A DNA stretch of 64,000 bases from Brenneria populi (lineage in GTDB: Bacteria > Pseudomonadota > Gammaproteobacteria > Enterobacterales > Enterobacteriaceae): NCBI RefSeq assembly GCF_036016195.1, contig NZ_JAYWTM010000001.1:620001-684000 (forward strand). Direction: 5' to 3'. Below, in pieces: positions 17,438 to 26,127 of this stretch. Below the pieces are notes generated by a model that had not been told where the DNA came from, searched no databases, and was given only the letters and a program-made list of their open reading frames with translations. Positions within the stretch are counted from its first letter, which is position 1, and each line of letters begins with the position of its first letter. Made by a program: the position numbers and the translations under genes.

Positions 17438-19138
17438 ATGAGTGCGATTACCCTCGGCCTCGACTTCGGCAGCGATTCGGTACGCGCCTTGGCCGTGGAG
17501 TGCCGAACCGGGCGGGAGCTGGCGACGAACGTGGTGTATTACCCCCGCTGGCGCGCGGGAAAATATTGCCTGCCGGCCGGCAATCAGTTCCGCCACCACC
17601 CTCTGGATTATATTGAAGCGCTGGAACAGGCCGTTCGCGCCGCCGCAGACCAGTTGAGCGCGCAACAGCGTCGGCGGATCGTCGGCATCGGCGTGGATTC
17701 GACCGGCTCCACGCCCGCGCCCATCGACGCGCAGGGCAATATTCTGGCGCTGCGCCCCGAGTTCGCCGACAATCCCAACGCCATGTTCGTGCTGTGGAAA
17801 GATCACACGGCGCTGGAAGAGGCCGAGGAGATCAATGCCCTGTGCCGCAGCGGCCGCTTCGCCGATTACACCCGCTATACCGGCGGCGTGTACTCCGCCG
17901 AATGGTTCTGGGCGAAAATACTTCACGTCACGCGGGCCGACGCCGAGGTGCGGCGGGCCGCCGTCTCCTGGGTCGAACTCTGCGATTGGGTGCCCGCCCT
18001 GCTCTGCGGCGCCACCGCTCCCGCGGAGATCAAACGCGGCCGTTGCAGCGCCGGGCATAAGTCGCTCTGGCACCCCGACTGGGGCGGACTGCCGCCCAAA
18101 GCGTTCCTGCAGGCGCTCGATCCGCGCCTAAGCGAGAATCTGCAATATCCGCTGTTTACCGACACCTGGACCGCCGAGCGGCCGGTCGGCGTCATCGCCG
18201 CGCAATGGGCGCAGCGGCTCGGCCTGCCGGAAAGCACGGTTATCGCCGGCGGCGCCTTCGACTGCCATGTCGGCGCCGTCGGCGCCGGCGCGCAGCCGTA
18301 TACGCTGGTTAAAGCGATCGGCACGTCCACCTGCGACATTCTGATAGCGGAGGAGGAACGCATCGCCGGCCGCGCCATACAGGGTATCTGCGGGCAGGTC
18401 GACGGCAGCGTGGTGCCCGGCCGCGTCGGCCTGGAAGCGGGCCAATCCGCGTTCGGCGATATGTACGCCTGGTTCGGCCGCCTGCTGAGCTGGCCGTTGC
18501 AACAGGCCGCCGACGCATATCCGCAGCTCAAGACACCGCTACAGGCCACGCAGGCGCAGCTGCTGGAACGGTTGACGCTGGCCTGGGCGGAGAACCCGAC
18601 GCTGGAGAATCTGCCCGCGGTACTCGACTGGTTTAACGGGCGCCGCACCCCCTTCGCCAACCAGCGGTTAAAAGGCGTCATTGCCGACCTCAATCTGGGC
18701 ACGGACGCGCCGACGCTGTTCGGCGGTTTTATCGCCGCCACCGCTTTCGGCGCCCGCGCCATCATGGAGTGTTTTGAAAGTCAGGACGTGCCGGTCGACA
18801 ACATCATCGCGCTCGGCGGCATCGCCCGGAAATCCCCGGCCATCATGCAGGTCTGTAGCGATGTGATGAATCGCCCGTTGCAAATCGTCGCCTCCGATCA
18901 GTGCTGCGCGCTGGGGGCGGCCATCTTCGCCGCCGTCGCGGCGGGCATTCACCCCGACATTCCAGACGCGCAACGCCACATGTCCAGCGCGATTGAACGC
19001 ACGCTGACGCCGGACGGACCGCGCGCCGCGCGCTACCAGCGGCTTTATGAACGCTATCGGCAGTGGTGCCGCATCGCCGAGCCGGCTTATCGCCCAGAAG
19101 CGGAAAACGCCGGCCGAAGCCAAATGCCGATCGTTTAA
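17438..19138 (+). CDS. araB: Ribulokinase AraB
   Basis: FGGY-family kinase that phosphorylates L-ribulose to L-ribulose 5-phosphate, the second arabinose step. The 566-residue product has the same length as E. coli AraB. Motifs: the N-terminal phosphate loop LGLDFGSDSVRALAVE; GVDSTGSTPAPIDAQGN (about 90); RRGRCSAGHKSLWH-like segment RGRCSAGHKSLWHPDWGG; the catalytic Asp region GGAFDCHVGAVGAGAQP; and ALGGIARKSPAIMQV near 455. The ATG at 17438 follows GGGAG and begins MSAITLGLDFG; an ATG at 17309 adds 43 unconserved residues. The last five codons and stop (MPIV-stop) are part of a dispersed repeat, so the native C-terminus has been replaced or trimmed. Confidence 0.96.
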   Translation: MSAITLGLDFGSDSVRALAVECRTGRELATNVVYYPRWRAGKYCLPAGNQFRHHPLDYIEALEQAVRAAADQLSAQQRRRIVGIGVDSTGSTPAPIDAQGNILALRPEFADNPNAMFVLWKDHTALEEAEEINALCRSGRFADYTRYTGGVYSAEWFWAKILHVTRADAEVRRAAVSWVELCDWVPALLCGATAPAEIKRGRCSAGHKSLWHPDWGGLPPKAFLQALDPRLSENLQYPLFTDTWTAERPVGVIAAQWAQRLGLPESTVIAGGAFDCHVGAVGAGAQPYTLVKAIGTSTCDILIAEEERIAGRAIQGICGQVDGSVVPGRVGLEAGQSAFGDMYAWFGRLLSWPLQQAADAYPQLKTPLQATQAQLLERLTLAWAENPTLENLPAVLDWFNGRRTPFANQRLKGVIADLNLGTDAPTLFGGFIAATAFGARAIMECFESQDVPVDNIIALGGIARKSPAIMQVCSDVMNRPLQIVASDQCCALGAAIFAAVAAGIHPDIPDAQRHMSSAIERTLTPDGPRAARYQRLYERYRQWCRIAEPAYRPEAENAGRSQMPIV

Positions 19139-19238
19139 GTATCGAGATACACGGGGCGACCACAGGGGTGATGCGTCCCCGCGGGAACCTCCCCTGTGTT
19201 TCCCCTAAAAATGGGCTTCAGTGAACAGCATTAGGCCT
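19123..19238 (+). repeat. Structured dispersed repeat, copy R2 (araB-araA)
   Basis: About 116 bp starting at AATGCCGATCGTTTAAG, which overlaps the araB stop codon. The core hairpin arms are ACAGGGG and CCCCTGT, a perfectly compensated variant of the family stem. The downstream end, CAGCATT, mirrors the upstream end only partly. It occupies most of the 150-bp gap before araA. Confidence 0.85.
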
Positions 19239-19288
19239 AAGCCTCGGTTAACTACGTCTCTTCCCGTTGGGGACAAACAGGAGTCATC

Positions 19289-20794
19289 ATGGATCATTTC
19301 AAGCAGCTTGAAGTCTGGTTTGTTATCGGCAGCCAGCATCTTTATGGACCGGAAACCCTGCGCCGGGTAAAGGAGCACGCGGAGAGCGTGGTCGCCGCCC
19401 TGAACCGGGAGGCCGGGCTGCCGGTAAAGCTGGCGCTTAAACCGCTGGTGAAAACGCCGGATGAAATTCTCTCGCTGTGCCGGGACGCCAACTATCAGGA
19501 TAACTGCATCGGCCTGCTGATCTGGCTGCATACCTTCTCGCCGGCCAAAATGTGGATCGGCGGGCTCGCCATTCTGCATAAACCGCTGCTGCAATTTCAT
19601 ACCCAGTTCAATGCGGAAATTCCGTGGGACACCATGGATATGGACTTTATGAACCTGAACCAGACGGCGCACGGCGGACGGGAGTTCGGGTTTATCGGCG
19701 CCCGAATGCATCAGTCGCACCAGGTGGTCGCCGGCCATTGGCGGGATAAACGCGCCCATGAGCGCATCGCCAAATGGATGCGGGTGGCGGCGGCGATTCA
19801 GGAAAGCAGGCGGCTGAAAGTGGCGCGCTTTGGCGACAATATGCGCGAGGTGGCGGTCACCGAGGGCGATAAGGTCGGCGCGCAGATTCAGTTCGGTTAC
19901 TCCGTCAGCGCCTGGGGATTAGGCGATCTAGCCGAGGCGGTGGATGCCGTCGCCAAGGGCGATATCGCTGCGCGGATTGACGAGTATGAAGCCAGCTATC
20001 AGTTAACCGACGCGGTCAAACTTCATGGTCCGAAGCGTCAAAATCTGCTGGATGCGGCGCAAATCGAGCTGGGGTTGCAACGTTTCCTGGAACAGGGCGG
20101 CTATCAAGCTTTTACCACCGATTTCGAAAATCTGTACGGACTGAAGCAGCTGCCGGGGCTGGCCGTGCAGCGGTTAATGCAGCAAGGCTACGGTTTCGGC
20201 GGCGAAGGCGACTGGAAAACGGCGGCGCTGCTGCGCATTATGAAAGTGATGGCCAGCGGGCTGCCGGGCGGCACCTCGTTTATGGAGGATTACACCTACC
20301 ACTTCCAGACGCATAACGATCTGATCGTCGGCGCCCATATGCTGGAGGTCTGCCCCAGCATCGCCAAAGAGCGGAAGCCCGTTCTCGACGTCCAGCATCT
20401 GGGGATCGGCGGCAAGGACGACCCGGCACGGCTGATCTTCTCTACGCCCGCCGGCCCCGCCCTCAACGCCAGCGTTATCGACATCGGAGACCGCTTCAGA
20501 ATGCTGGTTAACGTGGTGGAGGCCGTTGAACAGCCGCGCCCCTTGCCCAAACTGCCGGTGGCGCGCGCCGTCTGGCGGGCGCAGCCCTCGCTGGAGACCG
20601 CCGCCGAAGCCTGGATTCTGGCGGGCGGCGCCCATCACACGGTATTCAGCCAGGCGCTGGATGCGGACTATCTGCGTCTGTATGCCGAGATGCAGCATAT
20701 TGAACTGCTGGTGATAGACAATGAGACCCGCCTCCCGGCGTTCAGGGACGCGCTGCGCTGGAACGAGGCCTATTATAAACTCTGCGGCCGCTGA
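19289..20794 (+). CDS. araA: L-arabinose isomerase AraA
   Basis: Mn-dependent isomerase of L-arabinose to L-ribulose, first catabolic step. The product has 501 residues, essentially the E. coli length. Recognisable stretches: VWFVIGSQHLYGPETLRRV at the N-terminus, HTFSPAKMWIGGL (about 83), GYGFGGEGDWKTAALLRI (about 300) and the metal-site segment GTSFMEDYTYHFQ (about 330). DVQHLGIGGKDDPARLIF (about 370) follows, and ILAGGAHHTVFSQAL (about 443) carries the last metal His. Cytosolic, following araB after the repeat. No araD follows: the next gene is cnu. Confidence 0.97.
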   Translation: MDHFKQLEVWFVIGSQHLYGPETLRRVKEHAESVVAALNREAGLPVKLALKPLVKTPDEILSLCRDANYQDNCIGLLIWLHTFSPAKMWIGGLAILHKPLLQFHTQFNAEIPWDTMDMDFMNLNQTAHGGREFGFIGARMHQSHQVVAGHWRDKRAHERIAKWMRVAAAIQESRRLKVARFGDNMREVAVTEGDKVGAQIQFGYSVSAWGLGDLAEAVDAVAKGDIAARIDEYEASYQLTDAVKLHGPKRQNLLDAAQIELGLQRFLEQGGYQAFTTDFENLYGLKQLPGLAVQRLMQQGYGFGGEGDWKTAALLRIMKVMASGLPGGTSFMEDYTYHFQTHNDLIVGAHMLEVCPSIAKERKPVLDVQHLGIGGKDDPARLIFSTPAGPALNASVIDIGDRFRMLVNVVEAVEQPRPLPKLPVARAVWRAQPSLETAAEAWILAGGAHHTVFSQALDADYLRLYAEMQHIELLVIDNETRLPAFRDALRWNEAYYKLCGR

Positions 20795-20826
20795 CGGGAA
20801 AACGCCGGGCCGCACGGACGCGGCAA

Positions 20827-20862
20827 CGGCTGAAAAACCAATACCGCCCGAGTTTTCAGCCG
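20827..20862 (+). terminator. Inverted repeat downstream of araA
   Basis: Arms CGGCTGAAAA(A)C and GTTTTCAGCCG enclose about 13 bases, 32 bp past the araA stop. The arms carry A- and T-rich ends rather than a trailing T-run. A terminator for araBA is the simplest reading. Confidence 0.5.
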
Positions 20863-20982
20863 GTTAGCCGCGGCTATTGGCCCGCTTAAAATTTATATTA
20901 CTTTCCATATTATCCTATAGACAGCGATTATCTCTTGCATATACTTAATCACCCCAACAACATAACTATTAGCTCATTAATT

Positions 20983-21198
20983 ATGACAGCGCATGATTAC
21001 TTGCTTAAATTTCGGAAGGTCAGCACTTCGGAAAGTCTGGAAAAACTCTTCGACCATCTCAACTACTCCCTGACCGACAGTCAGGAAATCATCAATATGT
21101 ACCGCGCCGCGGACCACCGCCGGGCGGAGCTGGCCTCTGGCGGCAAGCTATTCGACTTAGGCCGCGTCCCCAAGTCGGCGTGGCGCTATGTGATATAA
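20983..21198 (+). CDS. cnu: Hha/YmoA-family nucleoid protein Cnu (YdgT)
   Basis: A 71-residue helical protein of the Hha/YmoA family that pairs with H-NS or StpA to modulate silencing; E. coli Cnu also binds an oriC-linked site. It is strongly conserved: DYLLKFRKVSTSESLEKLFD, INMYRAADHRRAELASGGKL and FDLGRVPKSAWRYV. The ATG at 20983 starts MTAHDYLLKF, like E. coli MTVQDYLLKF; a TTG at 20935 would add 16 unconserved residues. In E. coli it sits between ydgJ and rsxA, as here once the ara genes are set aside. Confidence 0.95.
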   Translation: MTAHDYLLKFRKVSTSESLEKLFDHLNYSLTDSQEIINMYRAADHRRAELASGGKLFDLGRVPKSAWRYVI

Positions 21199-21402
21199 AG
21201 CGCAACGGCGATAATGCGGCAAAACAAAGAATAATTATGCATATTCGCCGGCTTCAGCCGATGGTTTCATCACCTTTCCGTTCCTTTATATGAGGTTAAG
21301 TCCCCTATTCCTTCAGGTTTTGCCTATATCCCTACTTTAGGTATGTTGTCGAAAGCCTGACAATGCCTGATAATATGCGGGTTTTATTTTTTAGGCAGAG
21401 TA

Positions 21403-21984
21403 ATGACCGAATACGCACTGTTATTTGTTAGCGCCCTTCTGGTAAACAACTTCGTTCTGGTGAAATTCCTGGGACTGTGTCCGTTTATGGGCGTCTCCAA
21501 ACGGCTGGAGACGGCTATCGGCATGGGGCTGGCCACCACGTTCGTGATGACGCTGGGCTCCATGTTCTCCTGGATCGTCAACGCGCTGATTCTGGAACCG
21601 CTCAATATTCTGTACCTACGGACCATGACGTTTATTCTGGTCCTGGCCGTGGTCGTCCAGTTTTCCGAACTGGTGGTGCGTAAAACCAGTCCGGAGCTTT
21701 ACCGCCTGCTGGGGATTTTTCTGCCGCTAATCACCACCAACTGCGCCGTATTGGGGGTTGTGCTGCTGAATGTCAACATGTCCCACGGTTTTCTTCAATC
21801 GACCCTATACGGTTTCGGCGCCGCCGCCGGTTTTTCTTTAGTGATGGTGCTATTTGCCGCCATCCGCGAGCGCCTCGCGGTGTCCGACGTTCCCGCGCCT
21901 TTTCGCGGTTCGTCGATCGCGCTGATTACCGCCGGGCTGATGTCGCTGGCTTTCATGGGCTTTACCGGTCTGGTGAAATTCTAA
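21403..21984 (+). CDS. rsxA: Rsx/Rnf electron transport complex subunit RsxA
   Basis: First gene of rsxABCDGE, an inner-membrane Rnf-type complex that in E. coli uses reducing power to re-reduce the SoxR [2Fe-2S] sensor. RsxA is a 193-residue, six-helix membrane subunit homologous to RsxE and NqrE. Conserved segments NNFVLVKFLGLCPFMGVSK (near residue 15) and ITTNCAVLGVVLLNV (about 110) carry the Cys residues linked in Rnf/Nqr to an intramembrane iron-sulfur centre. The stop overlaps the rsxB start by one base (TAATG), indicating translational coupling. Confidence 0.96.
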   Translation: MTEYALLFVSALLVNNFVLVKFLGLCPFMGVSKRLETAIGMGLATTFVMTLGSMFSWIVNALILEPLNILYLRTMTFILVLAVVVQFSELVVRKTSPELYRLLGIFLPLITTNCAVLGVVLLNVNMSHGFLQSTLYGFGAAAGFSLVMVLFAAIRERLAVSDVPAPFRGSSIALITAGLMSLAFMGFTGLVKF

Positions 21985-22562
21985 TGACGGCTATTTGGAT
22001 CGCCATTGCGGCTCTCAGTTTACTTTCCCTGTTTTTCGGCCTCATCCTCGGCTACGCGTCGCGCCGTTTTCAGGTAGAGGAAGATCCCGTCGTCGAACAG
22101 GTCGAGGCCATGCTGCCGCAGAGCCAGTGCGGCCAGTGCGGCTACCCCGGCTGCCGCCCCTATGCAGAAGCCGTCTCGCTGAACGGCGAAAAAATCAACA
22201 AATGCGTACCCGGCGGCGAGGCGATGATGCTGAAGCTGGCCGAGAAGCTGAACATCGATCCGCAGCCGCTCGACGGAGACGGCGCCGCGCGCCAACCTGA
22301 GCGCAAAGTCGCCTGGATTGACGAAGCCAACTGCATCGGTTGCACCAAGTGTATTCAGTCTTGCCCGGTAGACGCCATCATCGGCAGCACGAAAGCGATA
22401 CATACCGTTGTCAGCGATCTCTGCACGGGCTGCGATCTGTGCGTCGCTCCCTGCCCCACGGATTGTATCGAACTGCGTCCCGTCGCCCCGACCCCCGAAA
22501 ACTGGAAATGGGATCTCAACGCCATTCCGGTTCGCGTCATTCAAGTAGAACGCCATGCTTAA
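21984..22562 (+). CDS. rsxB: Rsx/Rnf electron transport complex subunit RsxB
   Basis: Ferredoxin-like subunit of 192 residues. An N-terminal membrane helix (about 1-25) is followed by a four-Cys cluster motif, QCGQCGYPGCRPYAEA (about 50-65), with a further Cys at KCVPGG. Two [4Fe-4S] ferredoxin motifs follow, CIGCTKCIQSCPVD (about 118) and CTGCDLCVAPCPTD (about 148). It passes electrons within the Rsx complex. It overlaps rsxA by one base and rsxC by eight. Confidence 0.96.
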   Translation: MTAIWIAIAALSLLSLFFGLILGYASRRFQVEEDPVVEQVEAMLPQSQCGQCGYPGCRPYAEAVSLNGEKINKCVPGGEAMMLKLAEKLNIDPQPLDGDGAARQPERKVAWIDEANCIGCTKCIQSCPVDAIIGSTKAIHTVVSDLCTGCDLCVAPCPTDCIELRPVAPTPENWKWDLNAIPVRVIQVERHA

Positions 22563-25062
22563 GCTGTTTGCCGCTTTCAAAAAAGATCGCATCTGGGATT
22601 TCGACGGCGGCATTCATCCGCCGGAAATGAAAACCCAATCCAGCCAGGCTCCGCTGCGCGCCGTCCCGCTGCCGGAACAGTTCATTATTCCGCTGAAACA
22701 ACATCTCGGGCCGGAAGGCGAACTGTGCGTGCAAATCGGCGACAAGGTACTGCGCGGCCAGCCGTTGACCCGCGGGAAAGGCCGTACGCTGCCGGTCCAT
22801 GCGCCGACATCCGGCACCGTGAGCGATATCCGCCGGCACATGACGGCGCATCCTTCGGCGCTGCCCGAATTAAGCGTGATTATCGTTCCAGACGGCGAGG
22901 ACCGCTGGTGCGAGCGCAAAACGTTCAGCGACTATCGTCGCCAGCCGGCGGATACCCTGCTCGCGCACCTGCACCAGTCGGGCATCGCCGGACTGGGCGG
23001 CGCCGGATTCCCCACCGCCGCCAAACTGCAAGGCGGAATGCGCGGCATCGAAACGCTGATCGTCAACGCCGCCGAATGCGAGCCCTATATCACCGCGGAC
23101 GACCGGCTGATGCGGGAACATGCGGATGAAATCGTCCAGGGCGTCGAGATTCTCGTCTATCTGCTGCGGCCGCAGCGTATTCTTATCGGCATTGAAGATA
23201 ACAAGCCCGAGGCCATCGCCGCGCTGCGACAGGCGCTGCCCGCGCATGCGGCCATCGAGCTGCGCGTTATTCCAACCAAATATCCCTCCGGCGGCGCCAA
23301 GCAGCTCACCAAGATTCTGACCGGCAAGGAAGTTCCCTTCGGCAAACACTCCGCCGCCATCGGCATATTGATGCAGAATGTCGGCACCGCCTTCGCCATC
23401 AAACGCGCCGTTATCGACGGCGAACCGCTGACCGAACGCGTCGTTACGCTGACGGGCGAAGCCTTGCGGCAGCAGGGAAATGTCTGGGCCAGGCTGGGAA
23501 CCCCGGTCCGCCATTTGTTGAAACATGCGGGATTCCATATCGGCCGCCAGCCGATGGTTATCATGGGCGGCCCGCTGATGGGCTTTACGCTGCCGTCGCT
23601 GGACGTGCCGATCGTCAAGATCAGCAACTGTATTCTTGCCCCCTCGCCTACGGAGATAGCGCCGGCCGCCGAAGAACAGGCCTGCATTCGCTGCAGCAAA
23701 TGCGCCGACGCCTGTCCCGCAGGGCTGCTGCCTCAGCAACTTTACTGGTTCAGCCGCGGGCAGGAGCACGAAAAAGCGCGCGGCCACCATCTGTTTGACT
23801 GCATAGAATGCGGCGCCTGCGCCTATGTCTGCCCCAGCAATATTCCGCTGGTGCAATATTACCGGCAGGAGAAGGCGGAAATCCGAGCCATTGACGAAGA
23901 GGCCGAGCGCTCCGCACAGGCCAAAAGTCGTTTTGAGGCTAAAAAAGCGCGTCTCGAACGAGAGAAACTGGCGCGGGAGCTGCGCCATAAACAGGCGGCC
24001 GCCGGTATTGCGGACGGCGATAAGCAAGCGGTACAGGCCGCTCTGGCGCGGGTGCGTAACGCCCGGCCCGCTCCGGCCATTGAGGTTATACCGGGACAGC
24101 GGCCGGATAACAGCGCGGCTATCGCCGCCCGCGCCGCGCGTAAGGCGCAGGCGCGCGCCAATCAGCCGGCGTCCGCTGCCGGCCATACGACCGAACAGCA
24201 CGCCGATGGACAGAGCGATACGCGTAAAGCCGCCGTCGCCGACGCCATCGCCCGGGTTAAGGCCCGCAAGGCCGCGCAGCAGGCCGCTTCCGCCGACGCC
24301 CCGGCGCCGCCGGTGCCTGAACAGCACGCCGATGGACAGAGCGATACGCGTAAAGCCGCCGTCGCCGACGCCATCGCCCGGGTTAAGGCTCGCAAGGCCG
24401 CGCAGCAGGCCGCTTCCGCCGACGCCCAGGCGCCGCCGGTGCCTGAACAGCACGCCGATAAACAGGCCGATGCGCGCAAAGCCGCCGTCGCCGACGCCAT
24501 CGCCCGGGTTAAGGCCCGCAAGGCCGCGCAGCAGGCCGCTTCCGCCGACGCCCCGGCGCCGCCGGTGCCTGAACAGCACGCCGATGGACAGAGCGATACG
24601 CGTAAAGCCGCCGTCGCCGACGCCATCGCCCGGGTTAAGGCTCGCAAGGCCGCGCAGCAGGCCGCTTCCGCCGACGCCCCGGCGCCGCCGGTGCCTGAAC
24701 AGCACGCCGATGGACAGAGCGATACGCGTAAAGCCGCCGTCGCCGACGCCATCGCCCGGGTTAAGGCTCGCAAGGCCGCGCAGCAGGCCGCTTCCGCCGA
24801 CGCCCAGGCGCCGCCGGTGCCTGAACAGCACGCCGATAAACAGGCCGATGCGCGCAAAGCCGCCGTCGCCGACGCCATCGCCCGGGTTAAGGCCCGCAAG
24901 GCCGCGCAGCAGGCCGCTTCCGCCGACGCCCAGGCGCCGCCGGCGCCTGAACAGCACGCCGACAAACAGGCCGATGCGCGCAAAGCCGCCGTCGCCGACG
25001 CCATCGCCCGGGTTAAGGCCCGCAAGGCCGCGCAGGCGTTATCGAAGTCTCAAGAGGAATAA
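22555..25062 (+). CDS. rsxC: Rsx/Rnf electron transport complex subunit RsxC with expanded C-terminal repeats
   Basis: Peripheral NADH- and FMN-binding subunit of the Rsx complex. It has 835 residues against 740 in E. coli. The N-terminal Nqo1-like part has GIAGLGGAGFPTAAKL (about 140), NAAECEPYITADDRLM and KYPSGGAKQLTKILTGKEVP (about 240). Two [4Fe-4S] motifs follow: CIRCSKCADACPAGLLPQ (about 377) and CIECGACAYVCPSNIPLV (about 417). A charged Ala/Lys/Glu helix leads to a C-terminal tail of six full 42-residue repeats plus a partial seventh (residues 547-827), rich in Ala and containing RKAAVADAIARVKARKAAQQ. Such tails exist in other enterobacterial RsxC proteins but vary in length; their function is unknown. 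The start overlaps rsxB. Confidence 0.94.
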   Translation: MLKLFAAFKKDRIWDFDGGIHPPEMKTQSSQAPLRAVPLPEQFIIPLKQHLGPEGELCVQIGDKVLRGQPLTRGKGRTLPVHAPTSGTVSDIRRHMTAHPSALPELSVIIVPDGEDRWCERKTFSDYRRQPADTLLAHLHQSGIAGLGGAGFPTAAKLQGGMRGIETLIVNAAECEPYITADDRLMREHADEIVQGVEILVYLLRPQRILIGIEDNKPEAIAALRQALPAHAAIELRVIPTKYPSGGAKQLTKILTGKEVPFGKHSAAIGILMQNVGTAFAIKRAVIDGEPLTERVVTLTGEALRQQGNVWARLGTPVRHLLKHAGFHIGRQPMVIMGGPLMGFTLPSLDVPIVKISNCILAPSPTEIAPAAEEQACIRCSKCADACPAGLLPQQLYWFSRGQEHEKARGHHLFDCIECGACAYVCPSNIPLVQYYRQEKAEIRAIDEEAERSAQAKSRFEAKKARLEREKLARELRHKQAAAGIADGDKQAVQAALARVRNARPAPAIEVIPGQRPDNSAAIAARAARKAQARANQPASAAGHTTEQHADGQSDTRKAAVADAIARVKARKAAQQAASADAPAPPVPEQHADGQSDTRKAAVADAIARVKARKAAQQAASADAQAPPVPEQHADKQADARKAAVADAIARVKARKAAQQAASADAPAPPVPEQHADGQSDTRKAAVADAIARVKARKAAQQAASADAPAPPVPEQHADGQSDTRKAAVADAIARVKARKAAQQAASADAQAPPVPEQHADKQADARKAAVADAIARVKARKAAQQAASADAQAPPAPEQHADKQADARKAAVADAIARVKARKAAQALSKSQEE
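24193..25035 (+). repeat. 126-bp tandem repeat array in rsxC
   Basis: Six complete 126-bp units and a partial seventh, nearly identical in DNA, each encoding 42 residues starting EQHAD. Two unit types alternate (GQSDT and KQADA after EQHAD) in the order G, G, K, G, G, K, K. This suggests that a three-unit block of 378 bp was itself duplicated. The array is in frame, so copy-number change alters protein length without breaking the gene. Confidence 0.95.
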
Positions 25063-26118
25063 ATGGCTTTTAAGATTGCAAGTTCACCGTTTACGCATAA
25101 TCAGCTGCGCATGCGGCGCATGATGTCGCTGGTGATCGCGGCCTGCGTTCCCGGCATGCTGGCACAGTGCTATTTCTTTGGTTACGGCAGCCTGATTCAG
25201 GTTTGTCTGGCCGCGATTACCGCTATTGGCGCGGAATCAGTGACAATGTCACTTAGAAAATACCCGGTGCGGGCCAGCCTGGCCGATAATTCGGCGCTGC
25301 TCACCGGCATTCTGCTCGGCATCAGCCTGCCGCCGCTGGCGCCGTGGTGGATGGCGGTGATAGGCTGCGTATTCGCCATCGTCATCGCCAAACAGCTCTA
25401 TGGCGGCCTGGGGCAAAATCCGTTTAACCCGGCGATGATCGGCTACGTGGTGTTGCTGATCTCGTTTCCGGTTCAGATGACCAGTTGGCTGCCGCCGGCG
25501 CCGCTGCAAAGCCTGCCCGTCGGTTTCTACGATACGCTGTCGATTATTTTCACCGGGCATACGCCGTCGGGGCATTCGGTACAGCAGCTGATGCAAACCA
25601 TCGACGGCATCAGCCAGGCGACGCCGCTGGATAGCTTTAAAACGGCGCTGCGCTCCGGCCATCAGCCGGAGCAAATTCTGCAGCAGCCGCTATTTTCCGG
25701 CGTGCTGGCGGGCGTCGGCTGGCAGTGGGTGAATATCGGTTATCTGGCCGGCGGGGCGTTCCTGCTGTTGCGGGGGAGCATTCGCTGGCATATTCCCGTC
25801 GGCTTCCTGTTTACCCTGACGCTGTGCTCCGCACTGGCCTGGATGCTGTCGCCCGCCGACCATGCGCCGCCGCTGCTGCATCTGTTTTCCGGCGCCACCA
25901 TGCTGGGCGCGTTCTTCATCGCCACCGACCCGGTCACCGCCTCGACCACCAATCGCGGCCGCTTGATTTTCGGCGCGCTGATCGGCCTGCTGGTGTGGTT
26001 AATCAGAACCTACGGCGGCTACCCCGACGGCGTGGCCTTTGCGGTATTACTGGCGAATATTACCGTGCCGCTGATCGATTATTACACCCAGCCTCGCGCT
26101 TACGGCCATCATCGCTAA
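25063..26118 (+). CDS. rsxD: Rsx/Rnf electron transport complex subunit RsxD
   Basis: Integral membrane flavoprotein subunit, 351 residues, homologous to NqrB. It has about nine or ten hydrophobic helices. The covalent-FMN threonine region is FFIATDPVTASTTNRGRLIF (about 285-305), where the family attaches FMN through a phosphoester to Thr. KQLYGGLGQNPFNPAMIGYV (about 110) is another family signature. It begins directly at the rsxC stop and is followed by rsxG after 9 bp. Confidence 0.95.
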   Translation: MAFKIASSPFTHNQLRMRRMMSLVIAACVPGMLAQCYFFGYGSLIQVCLAAITAIGAESVTMSLRKYPVRASLADNSALLTGILLGISLPPLAPWWMAVIGCVFAIVIAKQLYGGLGQNPFNPAMIGYVVLLISFPVQMTSWLPPAPLQSLPVGFYDTLSIIFTGHTPSGHSVQQLMQTIDGISQATPLDSFKTALRSGHQPEQILQQPLFSGVLAGVGWQWVNIGYLAGGAFLLLRGSIRWHIPVGFLFTLTLCSALAWMLSPADHAPPLLHLFSGATMLGAFFIATDPVTASTTNRGRLIFGALIGLLVWLIRTYGGYPDGVAFAVLLANITVPLIDYYTQPRAYGHHR

Positions 26119-26127
26119 GGAGCCGCC

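Noticed and set aside
22870..24957. A 695-codon minus-strand open frame opposite rsxC, and related 287- and 432-codon frames
   Set aside because: They are shadow frames created by the GC-rich in-frame tandem repeat. Their products are low-complexity and the plus-strand rsxC is unambiguous.
24193..25035. CRISPR array
   Set aside because: Units are contiguous 126-bp coding repeats without unique spacers and lie in frame inside rsxC.
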